DNA of 64,000 bases from Patiria miniata (lineage: Eukaryota > Echinodermata > Asteroidea > Valvatida > Asterinidae). The stretch spans positions 3,315,614 through 3,379,613 of the forward strand of contig NW_024037076.1 in NCBI RefSeq assembly GCF_015706575.1, given 5' to 3'. A program made the position numbers and the translations under genes. Every line of letters starts with the position of its first letter. The first letter of the stretch is position 1. A model generated the notes under the pieces. The model was not told the origin of the DNA, made no database searches, and worked only from the letters and a program-made list of their open reading frames with translations. Positions 11,570 through 21,710 of the stretch are shown here, piece by piece.

Positions 11570-12744
11570 CAGTGTGTAACATACAGTCATCCATATTGTT
11601 GAAATGAGGCTGATAGATGTGCATTCTGATGGTTATGTAACACTCCAGACTTCAACAGATTCCAAAATTATTTATTTCATAAGTCTCTAGTTTTATAAGT
11701 AACTATAAAGTATCTGTGGTTTCATGGTTTGAACGGAAAAAAAGAGGTAAATTTATTTCCCAGATGCGAAGGGAAATGTGTAGAGAAGAAAACTATAATT
11801 GGGATAACACTGAAATTATGTTTGATTTTTTTTATGAAAAAATGACGTTTAAGTTTTGAGGTTAGTTGAAAAACACCTAACATGCCTAATGTTAGAAACT
11901 AAGTGCATTTGTCAGAGGAATCAACAATAATGTACATTATATTGTTTTTGTTCAGCGAAACAAGCAAAATGTGCCTTTAAACGTTAACAGGAAATTAGCA
12001 ATAATGAATGGGACAGTTTTCAGTTTAAATCTTACACTTTTTTGAAGGATTAATATTTTATGGACCAAAAAATGACCAACCATAGCTACACATGGAAGTA
12101 TTTCAAATGATTTTATTGAAATTATCCGTTAAAATTAACTACCAATGCTGTGTTTATGCACATTTGTATAAAAGCTGTAAATAGTACTGTAGAATAATTT
12201 CAGAGTACATATTAACAATGTATGAAGTCTGTACTATGTAACATTATTGAAACTGCCTTTCTAACTATCCATGGCATTGCAAGGCAGTGGTTTTCTGTAC
12301 AAATTATTCCTGTTATTATTTACTTTTCTCTTGTGTATGAATTGTTCTGTCGGTCATAATTATTTCAATAAATCAAATCAGTCATCAGTAATTACAATGT
12401 TTTTGTTAATGCGTCTTCTCTCGAGATGTGTGGAATTGAACTGTAGCCAGCTGAAAAACATGATCTGTTAAGTTCCAATGCACTATTAGAATAATTATGA
12501 TTGGATCAAACAATTTGATTTGTAGCTCCAAAAAAACACAATTGTTTGCCTTTTTTTGTTTGTCAAAAAAAAAGAAAGAGCAATCTGGATGGTAGATTTT
12601 TTTTTTTTCAAAAAAATAAATAGACAGGAAGTTGAAATATTAGAATTTGTAAGAGAGTTTCAGAGTTGTGTGTGGCTAAGTGTGGAAGCACTGTTATTGA
12701 AATTTATTTAGGGAACCTAAGAGCTAAGTTTATAAAATAGGGAA
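11570..12744. other. AT-rich intergenic DNA
   Basis: No gene, array or paired ends found. The 66-codon open frame at 12271 looks like a hydrophobic chance frame. Confidence 0.4.
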
Positions 12745-12830
12745 ATGTACTGGGGGGACCCAAGTAGTGCCCTGGTTAGTAGTTGTGACTGGAAACCCAG
12801 GCGTTGTGGGTTCAGGTCCTGCATGCATCA
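12745..12830 (+). mobile_element. tRNA-derived SINE head
   Basis: Contains TGGTTAGTAGTTGTGACTGG, AAACCCAGGCGTTGTGGG and TTCAGGTCCTGC in the order and spacing of a tRNA-like SINE 5' region. The first resembles an A-box region and GGTTCAGGTCC resembles the B box GGTTCGANTCC with two changes. The familiar invertebrate form is AACCCAGAGGTTGTGGGTTC. The 13-bp tandem array begins right after it, so the SINE tail may have seeded that array. Confidence 0.5.
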
Positions 12831-13013
12831 AATTTTGGGTCCGAATTTTGGGTCCGAATTTTGGGTCCGAATTTTGGGTCCGAATTTTGGGTCCGAATTT
12901 TGGGTCCGAATTTTGGGTCCGAATTTTGGGTCCGAATTTTGGGTCCGAATTTTGGGTCCGAATTTTGGGTCCGAATTTTGGGTCCGAATTTTGGGTCCGA
13001 ATTTTGGGTCCGA
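12831..13013 (+). repeat. 13-bp tandem array (AATTTTGGGTCCG), 14 units
   Basis: Fourteen essentially perfect copies. Because 13 is not a multiple of three, each strand shows open frames of GPNFGSEFWVRIL or DPKFGPKIRTQNS type; these are array artefacts. Confidence 0.97.
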
Positions 13014-13880
13014 AACCACTTTTCAACTATATCATCATTTTTTTCATACTCATTATATATTTCGCCTTATGAATATTCATTGATTTCCTGATGAATATTC
13101 AGTGGTGAAACCACTTTTCAGCTATACCATCATTTGTTCATACTCATTATATATTTCGCCTTATGAATATTCAGTGGTGAAACCACTTTTCAGCTATACC
13201 ATCATTTGTTCATACTCATTATATATTTCGCCTTATGAATATTCAGTGGTGAAACCACTTTTCAGCTATACCATCATTTGTTCATACTCATTATATATTT
13301 CGCCTTATGAATATTCAGCTATACCATCATTTGTTCATACTCATTATATATTTCGCCTTATGAATATTCAGTGGTGAAACCACTTTTCAGCTATACCATC
13401 ATTTGTTCATACTCATTATATATTTCGCCTTATGAATATTCAGCTATACCATCATTTGTTCATACTCATTATATATTTCGCCTTATGAATATTCAGTGGT
13501 GAAACCACTTTTCAGCTATACCATCATTTGTTCATACTCATTATATATTTCGCCTTATGAATATTCAGCTATACCATCATTTGTTCATACTCATTAGATA
13601 TTTCGCCTTATGAATATTCAGTGGTGAAACCACTTTTCAGCTATACCATCATTTGTTCATACTCATTATATATTTCGCCTTATGAATATTCAGTGGTGAA
13701 ACCACTTTTCAGCTATACCATCATTTGTTCACTCATTATGTATTTCGCCTTATAAATATTCATTGATTTCATGATGAATATTCAGTGGTGAAACCACTTT
13801 TCAGCTATACCATCATTTGTTCATACTCATTATATATTTCGCCTTATGAATATTCATTGATTTCCTGATGAATATTCATT
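13014..13880 (+). repeat. 72/53-bp tandem array with an optional 19-bp hairpin segment
   Basis: The long unit (72 bp, for example 13106 to 13178) contains GTGGTGAAACCACTTTTCA; the short unit (53 bp, for example 13265 to 13318) lacks exactly these 19 bases. The segment holds the hairpin AGTGGT-GAA-ACCACT and lies between direct TTCA repeats, so loss by slippage across the hairpin is the simple explanation. Long and short units alternate in part. A third variant near 13070, 13770 and 13855 carries a paired ATGAATATTCAT palindrome. Confidence 0.93.
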
Positions 13881-14049
13881 AAATCATTCTTTTTCCTTAT
13901 TTTAAGCTATTAAACAATTGCTATTGGACAAATGCTAAATAAAGTGAACACACAAGGTATAAAAGCTTTTATTTCCATTTTGTTTCTCTTTATTTCTTCA
14001 ATAATCACATCATTACTCTGACAAGTTCTTGAATTTTAAGCACCAAAGC

Positions 14050-15851
14050 ACAAGGTAAAAACACATTTTTATCCAAAATTTACAACGGTAAGGGGTTAGC
14101 CTTGCATTTTTATCCAAAAGAGGCAAACTAACACGTTTTTATCCAAAATTTAAAACGATAAGGGGTTAACCTTGCATTTTTATTAAAAAGGGGCAAAAAC
14201 ACGTTATTATCCAAAATTTTAAACGGTAAGGGGTTAGCCTTGCATTTTTATCAAAAAGGAGCAAAAACACATTTTTATCCAAAATTTACAACGGTAAGGG
14301 GTTAGCCTTGCATTTTTATCCAAAGGGAAACACTTTTTTATCCAAAATTTAAAACGGTAAGGGGTTAACCTTGCATTTTAATCAACAAGAGGCAAAAACA
14401 CTTTTTATCCAAAATTTACAACAGTAAGGGGTTAGCCTTGAATTTTTATCAAAAAGGGGCAAAAACACAATTTTATCCATAATTTACAACAGTAAGGGGT
14501 TAGCCTTGCATTTTTATCCAAAAGAGGCAAACTAACACGTTTTTATCCAAAATTTAAAACGATAAGGGGTTAACCTTGCATTTTTATTAAAAAGGGGCAA
14601 AAACACGTTATTATCCAAAATTTTAAACGGTAAGGGGTTAGCCTTGCATTTTTATCAAAAAGGAGCAAAAACACATTTTTATCCAAAATTTACAACGGTA
14701 AGGGGTTAGCCTTGCATTTTTATCCAAAGGGAAACACATTTTTATCCAAAATTTAAAACGGTAAGGGGTTAACCTTGCATTTTAATCAACAAGAGGCAAA
14801 AACACTTTTTATCCAAAATTTACAACAGTAAGGGGTTAGCCTTGCATTTTTATCAAAAAGGGGCAAACACACATTTTTATCCAAATTTTAAAACAGTAAG
14901 GGGTTAGCCTTGCATTTTTATCTAAAAGGGGCAAAAACACGTTATTATCCAAAATTTAAAACGGTAAGGGGTTAGCCTTGCATTTTTATCCAAAGGGGCA
15001 AACACACATTTGTATCCAAAATTTTAAACGGTAAGGGGTTAGTTAGCCTTGTATTTTTATCAAAAAGAGGCAAAAACACATTTTTATCCAAAAATTTAAA
15101 ACGGTAAGGGTAAGCCTTGTATTTTTATCAGAAAGAGGCAAAAACACATTTTTATCCATAATTTACAACAGTAAGGGGTTAGCCTTGCATTTTTACCAAA
15201 TAGAGGCAAAAACACATTTTTATCCAAAATTTAAAACGGTAAGGGGTTAACCTTGCATTTTTTATTAAAAAGGGGCAAAAACACGTTATTATCCAAAATT
15301 TAAAATGGTAAGGGGTTAGCCTTGCATTGTTATCAAAATGGGGCAAAAACACATTTTTATCCAAAATTTACAACGGTAAGCATGGTAAGGGGTTAGCCTT
15401 GCATTTTTATCAAAAAGGGGCAAAAAAACATTGTTATCCAAATTTTAAAACGGTAAGGGGTTAGCCTTGCATTTTTATCAAAAAGGGGCAAAACACATTT
15501 TTATCCAAAATTTAAAACGGTAAGGGGTTAGCCTTGCATTTTTATCCAAAAGAGGCAAAAACACATTTTTATCCAAAATTTACAACAGTAAGGGGTTAGC
15601 CTTGAATTTTTATCAAAAAGGGGCAAAAACATGTTTTTATCCAAAATTTAAAACGATAAGGGGTTAACCTTGCATTTTTATTAAAAAGGGGCAAAAACAC
15701 GTTATTATCCAGAATTTAAAACGGTAAGGGATTAGCCTTTCATTTTTATCAAAAAGGGGCAAAAACACGTTTTTATCCAAAAATTTAAAACGGTAAGGGG
15801 TAAGCCTTGCATTTTTATCAAAAGGGGCAAAAACACATTTTGATCCAAAAT
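14050..15851 (+). repeat. 68-bp satellite, left part of the split array
   Basis: The unit is about 68 bp and includes AAAACGGTAAGGGGTTAGCC, TTGCATTTTTATCAAAAAGG and GGCAAAAACACATTTTTATCC. There are roughly 27 copies. A 404-bp internal duplication is marked by GAGGCAAACTAACACG at 14120 and 14524. The array stops in mid-unit at 15851 where the 5.86-kb insertion begins. Minus-strand open frames of DKNVFLPLFDKNARLTPYRF type are satellite. Confidence 0.95.
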
Positions 15852-15894
15852 GCCCCACCCGCGGCCGGACGGACTACCCAGCTTTCCTAACGCT

Positions 15895-16045
15895 CGATAC
15901 CGATTCCGAACATTCCGAACATCATTCCTAACCGATTCCTAACCAATTCCTAACGCTTTCCTAACGGCGCGTTAGGAATTGGTTAGGAATTGGTTAGGAA
16001 TTGGTTAGGAATTGGTTAGGAATTGGTTAGGAATTACAAGTGGGC
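15895..16045. repeat. GGTTAGGAATT repeats in inverted arrangement
   Basis: To the right are about six direct copies of the 11-bp GGTTAGGAATT (15965-16036). To the left are three to four looser copies of its complement, AATTCCTAACC. They meet at a small palindrome CCTAACG-GC-CGTTAGG, so the block can fold back. It lies just upstream of a candidate first exon. Confidence 0.85.
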
Positions 16046-16099
16046 GTTAGGAAAGTGATATCGGATTTCGGCAAACGTGACCTTTAACCCGAGTAAAAG

Positions 16100-16139
16100 A
16101 TGGCGGCCTCCATGAGTCCGCCATTGCTCCGTGATTCAG
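16100..16139 (+). CDS. Candidate first coding exon
   Basis: The start context AAGATGGCGGCC is a common metazoan 5' context (also a YY1-type motif). The exon reads MAASMSPPLLRDS and ends in phase 1 at a strong donor, CAG then GTAAGA. Only 13 codons, so the support is the start context plus the donor. No family is recognised. The second candidate first exon at 17252 also ends in phase 1, which would suit alternative starts joining the exon at 17804. Confidence 0.35.
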
Positions 16140-17251
16140 GTAAGAGAACGTATATTTTAACTAAATGTTCACACTTCCAAATACATTAGGATTCATTTTT
16201 ATCCGGTGGGTTATTGTTGGATGTAATTTTGGGTTGACTAATATGCAGAGATGTTGAGACTAGGATAGGTAAGAGCGATGTTTTTGTAGGGAAATTAAAG
16301 TAATGCTGCGGCCGTCATGGCGGCGTAAATCAGCGCGCATAACGCAATGAAGGTGAGTGCGTACCGCGTAGCTTCAGGGGGATTGACGATATCGGGAACA
16401 TGAATCGCTGTTGTTTTTATGGAATGGACATGAACTTTACTGCTCTTTTTTGGTGCTCCTGCCGTTTTACTTGTACATGCTTTTTTATTATCAGCAGTCG
16501 CATGGTTGGTACTTTTTGGGGGAAAGACTGTTGCAACCTGACGCTACTTTTTTCTTCATACATCTTCTCAATGAAGGTCATAATGGTTATTCATTGCAAA
16601 AATGATGATAAGACTTGAATCTGGGACTGAAAAACATTTTCCAATTTTGTTAAGAAATACCGGCACATACCGGCACATGATAGATTTTTCACACAATCGC
16701 AGAAGTGGCATCCGGTTGCAATATTTTGGTTTTTACTTTTTGGTAGGGCATGTAGGGATAAACCTATTACTACTAGATTTGGTGCTAGTCTGTGCTTGGT
16801 GAGATATGTTCTAACCATAGAATGATAGAGTTATGATATTAATTACTATATTACTAAATTACTAGAGCGCTGACTCGGTCATAGTCATACTAGGCCTACT
16901 ACTACTACTACTACTACCGTTTCACGGATACCGTACACCCCTCTTTGAATTACTTTGGGGGGGGGGTCATAACAATTTTCGAGGGCATAACGACGACGAT
17001 ACTAATTCTCATCATGCAACTGTAGATGAGCCTGATGGGACGTGTATTTTCATTTTGATGTTCCCCCCTCTCCACTCCCCACCAAATTTCAAAGATGCAT
17101 GCGGTACAAAGTGATGCCTGCTGGGTGCACTGTGCACAAACATATGGAAAACCTGAAACTTTGTAAATATCTTGTATAAGTAATTTCCTCTCCCTTCCAT
17201 CCCTGCATCAGAATTTGGCTATACACAAGTCACAAGTGAGGCGAGGTCATC

Positions 17252-17321
17252 ATGTCTAAGATGGGGCGGCTACATGATGCTGCATGTATAGATGAAGTGA
17301 TGTTGGTGTTCAGCGTGTTTG
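17252..17321 (+). CDS. Candidate alternative first exon
   Basis: An ATG in good context (GTCATCATGT) opens 23 codons, MSKMGRLHDAACIDEVMLVF then SVF, ending in phase 1 at a strong donor, TTTG then GTGAGT. No domain is recognised. Spliced to the acceptor at 17803 it would continue in the MPIRKEEVMHIGG frame. The link is inferred from splice phase only. Confidence 0.35.
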
Positions 17322-17803
17322 GTGAGTCCTATTTAGTCACGTTCATATAGGAAATTTAAAAGACCCTGGAGATCTCCCCTCCCAGTCTTGGTAGTGTGCC
17401 CCCCCTGTTTGTTTACTTTAGCCCACAAGTCCCCCTAGACATGCTAGATTATAGTTCTTGCCTCCCATTTTTCCTTGGAAAGAATGTTGCAACCTGACGT
17501 GATGCTATTTTAGAAACAGAAAAGTCACAATTTTTTGGGCTTTCCTTGTACCTCAGATATTAAATTCATTTCAGCATTGTAAGGAATGTCTGGATGAGGT
17601 CTTTCTTTAGGAGAGATTTTTAGACGAAAAGTTGACCTGCAAATAGAAAACGTAGGCCTTCTGCGGTTAGCAAGGTTGGAGGAGCGCCTACACAGAAAGA
17701 TATACATTTTCAATCTGCCTAAATCTCTCTTAAACTGTCTTAAACAATAATAATAATAATTTCATTCAGTAATAACATAGTCTTTATGTTTGTTTCTTTA
17801 TAG

Positions 17804-18014
17804 CTATGCCTATAAGAAAGGAAGAGGTGATGCATATTGGTGGCATATCATGCAACAATATGCCAATGGTTGCTACCAATTTGGCATTGGCCAAAAGCCG
17901 GGCAGTAAGAGATGGATGGCGGAACTAAAGAAGGTTGAGAGTTGCCCGCGCCACTACACCCCCAGACCACAGATCTGACGGGGCGCAGAATCGTCTGCAA
18001 CTGCTCTTACCATG
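17804..18014 (+). CDS. Candidate second exon (MPIRKEEV... or overlapping frame)
   Basis: Preceded by a good acceptor (TGTTTCTTTATAG) and followed by a possible donor (CATGAG then GTATGT near 18014). In the phase-1 frame it reads AMPIRKEEVMHIGGISCNNM, continues to WRN and stops at 17926-17928. A second frame stays open longer, to 17978 (AYKKGRGDAYWWHIMQQYAN and on). Neither resembles a protein I know. It could be the 5' part of the retroelement downstream, since Penelope-like elements are known to keep introns, or a captured host exon. Confidence 0.35.
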
Positions 18015-18133
18015 AGGTATGTTATTTACAAATCATTCTTCATGTTTCTATAGAGGACTCAATTTTTTTCATAGAATTGTCCTAATGAAAAATTGTAGGC
18101 ACTTTTGTTTGGCGAATATTGTAGTGCCTTGGA

Positions 18134-19400
18134 GTGTCAAATAGAGCAAGGGTTAACAATTTAAAACTGCGGAAGGACCCCATGCCATCCATCGAGAGGA
18201 GACTGCAAAGCAAGCTCCTTTCTGTTCAGCGTTCCAGCATCATCCCACAGCCTCTGTACAGACAGCTACGACCATCTAGCTCCAAGTGCCCCAGGTTCTT
18301 CGAACAGCCCAAGATCCACAAGAAGGATGTAGGGGGTCCTACATACATCACAGCCAGGCATCTTGCAAAGATCCTCCACCCCTTGGTAGCAAACACCGAA
18401 CACCACATCAAGAACTCCGACCAGTTTGCAGCATTCATCCAAGACCTCACCCTCCAGCCGGACGACATCATGGTCAGCTTTAATGTCGTCTCCCTCTTCG
18501 CCAGCATTCCCACCTCGGACACCTGCACCATCGCCAAGGACAGACTTCAAGCAGACACCACTCTCCAAGACCGCACCAACCTCACCCCTGACCAGCTTCA
18601 AGATCTGCCCCTCACATGTGTCAACTCATCCAGCTTCAGATGGCGGGACAAATCAAATTCTTCGAACAGTCGGCTGGAACTTCCATGGGATCTCCTATAT
18701 CCCCGTTGCTGGCTGACTTGTTCATGGATGAATTTGAACAGACCGTCATCGCAACAGCAGATCACCAACCCAAGGTTTGGCTCCGGTACGTGGATGACAC
18801 CTTTGTCATCTGGCAACATGGGCAAGACAACTTCCAGCTCTTCTTGGTACACTTCAACAAGCTTCACAGCAGCATCCAGTTCACCATGGAACAAGAAAGA
18901 GATCGCAACATCTCATTTCTTGACGTTGAGGTGTCCAGAAAGCCAGACGGAAGTCTTGCTCTCAGTGTCTACCTGCACAGCAGCTCTTTCCACCACCCAA
19001 GAATCAAGTCCTCTGTCAAACGAGCCCTCATCCACAGAGCATACAACGTCTGTGACGATGAATGCCTACCTCAAGAACTCCATCACATCACCACAGCACT
19101 GCAGCACAACGGATACCAGCCCAGCCAAGTCAAGACACAAGACCCAAGAACCATTCCCGGCCGTAGGGTCTCCTATACCCAAAGCCAACTAGTTAGGGCC
19201 CCTAGTTCCATCACCCTCCCCTACTTAGGCACCACTTCTCATCACATCCAACGCATCCTCCAAAAGCATGAAATTCGAGTCTTCCACACAGCCCCTCTGA
19301 AGATGCAGAACCTGCTGGCTTCACACAAGGATCGGTGTGACCCAGAATGCAGACCAGGGGTGTACAAGATTCCATGTCAATGTGACAAAGTGTATTTTTC
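18134..19400 (+). mobile_element. Penelope-like retroelement, reverse transcriptase region (broken)
   Basis: Family marks appear in order: PRFFEQPKIHKK (fingers), LAKILHPLVANTEHHIKNS, a palm A-type motif VSFNVVSLFASIP, GTSMGSPISPLLADLFMDEF, the catalytic WLRYVDDTFVIW, FLDVEVSRKPDGSL, HHPRIKSSVKRALIHRAYNV, and the cysteine-bearing GVYKIPCQCDKVY that leads into the GIY-YIG endonuclease in this group. This order is diagnostic of Penelope-like elements, which are related to telomerase RT and are not LTR elements. The copy is broken: its parts do not lie in one frame and the endonuclease is cut short after its first motif. It lies inside the 5.86-kb insertion and may or may not be what mobilised it. 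About 350-400 codons are recognisable. Confidence 0.88.
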
Positions 19401-19439
19401 AGTCATAAACGTATTTTGGTGTTTTATTTTCTGTACAGG

Positions 19440-19930
19440 ATACTACAACCTAACCACAAGTGGTCCATCCAGGCCAGCCACAAGTGATGCGTCCAGGCCA
19501 GCCACAAGCGGTGCGTCCCCCCCAGCCACAAGTGGTGCGTCCGGGCAAGCCGCACGCCGTCTGTCAAGGCCAGCCACCGGATGTCCATTCAAGCCAACCA
19601 ACTTTTGAATGCCCGCAGTGTTTCTAAAGAGTAGGAGTGGATGCATTTACTGACCACCACAAGAGTCAGCAAGTGAAAAGCACACCCTCCCGTCAGGTGA
19701 GCCAGCCCCCCTCTCGCCAGGAGAGCCAACCAGGAGAGAGCAGCCCCTATGTCCCACCGCCTTCTCGTCAGGTGAGCCAGCCAGTCTCTTGCGAGGAGAG
19801 CCAACCAGGAGAGAGCAGGCCCTCTGTCCCCCTGCCCTCTCATCAGGAGAGCCCCCCCCCCCTCTCGCCAGGAGAGCGAACTAGGAGAGAGCAGGCCCTC
19901 TGTCTCCTGCCATCCTCCAGTCCTCCCCTC
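19440..19930 (+). repeat. Proline/serine-rich minisatellites downstream of the reverse transcriptase
   Basis: Two blocks. At 19450-19570, 24-bp units with AGGCCAGCCACAAGTG translate as SRPATSDA and similar. At 19680-19890, units of about 75 bp translate as RQVSQPPSRQESQPGESSP and similar, with CGTCAGGTGAGCCAGCC recurring. A possible acceptor (TTTTCTGTACAG) precedes the first block at 19438. The sequence after the Penelope-like element has thus been replaced or extended by low-complexity DNA. No function is assigned. Confidence 0.75.
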
Positions 19931-19984
19931 CAACCAATTGTATCGCCAACTTTCCAGATGAGGCAGCCTTCATTGGACTGGGCC

Positions 19985-20455
19985 AGGTTTTTTTTTTTAC
20001 ATCGGATTGACACTTGATACACCGGTGTGTAGAATACTCCTTTACATGTTCATTCGACTTGGATGAAACTCCTTTAAGGCAGTTATTAATAAAACAATTA
20101 ATAAAACAGTCGAAACAGCTCAGTGCTTGTCCACAAAACACATTTCTAGCTGAAAATTTGATATTTTCTTCTAATTAGCAATACGGTCCTAGACCAGGCC
20201 GAATGTGGTAAATTCCAAATTCTTGTTGCAAAAGGTTCATTAGGTCGTAGATAGATACAGAAAATTTCGAAGAATGTGTGACATCACCATGACGTCATGA
20301 AAATTTGTTTTTTTACATTGGATCGACACTTAGACCACCATGTATAGAATGTTCATGTACTTGTTCTTTTGACTTGGATGAAACTCCTTTACTGCAGTTA
20401 TTGCTAAAACCGTCGAAACAGCTCAGTGTTTGTCCACAAACACATTTCTAGTTTC
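19985..20455 (+). repeat. Direct repeat pair of about 150 bp
   Basis: The segment from TTACATCGGATTGACACTTG (about 19998) to CAAAACACATTTCTAG (about 20148) recurs at about 20314-20450 as TTACATTGGATCGACACTT through CAAACACATTTCTAG. The best kept core is GACTTGGATGAAACTCC. Copies are about 80% alike, so the duplication is not recent. About 165 bp of unrelated DNA separates them. Confidence 0.85.
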
Positions 20456-21194
20456 ATCATGAAACTAGAAACTGGTGTTTCCTTGATTTCTCCACGATTA
20501 TTAGCCCTGTCATGCCTGCAGTTGAGCATTTTATAGGGTCATATTTCAAGATTTCTTTGACGTGAACCATAATATGCAAGTGGGGAATGATTTTATTCCG
20601 AATAAATGTTTTTACTTGATTGGTGCATCAGTAATTAAAAAGTGTATAAGAAGTGTTTTAAAACTTGCATGTACACACAAACATATAGTTAGATTATGTA
20701 TAGTATAATTATAATTGACACTTATAGCAGTCTTATCTCATGCTGTTGAAAGCATAGGCTTTTGCAACTGATCAGTAAATTGTGTTGTCCCTTATTTTTG
20801 GGGTTCTGTGATGTAACTTTTGATTTTCTGAAAATGTTGAAATTGCTTCTCTCGATTTGTGGCGTCTGCAACCCTCTGAAAAAAATGGTTTTCAATGGTT
20901 TACTTTATGCTTGTACATTGCATATTAGATCACATTAACTAATAAATGTTTGGTATTATTACACTACACAAATTCTTCTGTTTTACCTTTTGGTGTCCAT
21001 TCACACCCCCCCCCCCATTTTACACATAATACGATTATAGAAAATATACAGAATAGTTTCCAATAGAAGAGCGCGGTGTTCAAAAAGACAACTTGCAGCC
21101 CAAACTGTATAATTATGAAGTTATACTTATTGCAAAGATATAATTTATTCGGAAATATTAATAATTAACAGTAGGGGTCACTAATTTGCTGTTA

Positions 21195-21345
21195 ATTTGA
21201 TGGGGGGGGGGGGGGTTAGGGCAAATGCTCTCACGCTCGGAAAAATGATGAATTGAGAATATAATGAAAAAGTTAAGGAATTTTGGGGACATATTTGCTT
21301 TAGGGCCCCCCCCCCCCCGAAAAATCCTGACAACACCCATGAATA
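21195..21345 (-). mobile_element. Fragment of an ATGGGYGTYGYCAGG-type element
   Basis: On the minus strand the right end reads ATGGGTGTTGTCAGGATTTT, followed by a G run. This resembles the end of the element at 39877-40142. A G run (21200-21214) closes the other side. Only one clear terminus is seen, so this is a partial or diverged copy. Confidence 0.45.
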
Positions 21346-21710
21346 TTTATGCCAAATTAAAAAAAAAAATAACATTTTCATCAATTTAACTAAAACTACT
21401 GGTTTGCACTAAATTTATTAGATTTAACCTCAATTTACGCCCCCAAAAATATAATTTACATTAATTTTGCAATATATATGCAACAAAGTACAATTAATTT
21501 ACCTGACATTGCATTAAAATCCATTAAATTTAAATAATTTACACCAAAAAGTACTCGTTTTACACTGAATTTTTCACGATTTAACACCATTCTGTCAACA
21601 AAAAGCAGTTTTCTTCATTTTCTCTTACTTCTCTCTTTCCCCCTCCTTTTCCCCCCTTTCCTTCCCCTCTTCCCCCGGGAGGGTAGTCCACTATGCCCCT
21701 TTTCATGCCC

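Larger units (their letters stand above)
15852..21710. mobile_element. 5.86-kb insertion into the 68-bp satellite
   Basis: The left junction breaks a unit after TTTTGATCCAAAAT and the right junction resumes with AAACGGTAAGGGGTTAGTTAG. The same rare unit variant is seen unbroken at 24520-24545 (TTTTGATCCAAAATTTTAAA then CGGTAAGGG), with only TTT unaccounted for. So the block from about 15852 to 21710 entered a pre-existing array. Short inverted GGACTACCC / GGGTAGTCC motifs lie near the two ends (15869 and 21679), and ATGCCC occurs at both junctions. Neither is enough to assign a transposon class. Contents: a GGTTAGGAATT array, candidate 5' exons, a broken Penelope-like element, proline-rich repeats and AT-rich DNA. 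Between 16140 and 17251, and between 20456 and 21190, I see no gene. Confidence 0.75.

Noticed and set aside
12745-12830. Functional tRNA gene
   Set aside because: The B box has two mismatches and no full cloverleaf closes; a SINE head explains it better.
12730-13091. Several overlapping frames on both strands (GPNFGSEFWVRIL, DPKFGPKIRTQNS)
   Set aside because: They are the 13-bp array in all phases.
15848-21701. ATGCCCC at both edges as a target duplication of the 5.86-kb insertion
   Set aside because: The uninterrupted satellite unit does not contain ATGCCCC, so it cannot be a simple duplication of target sequence.
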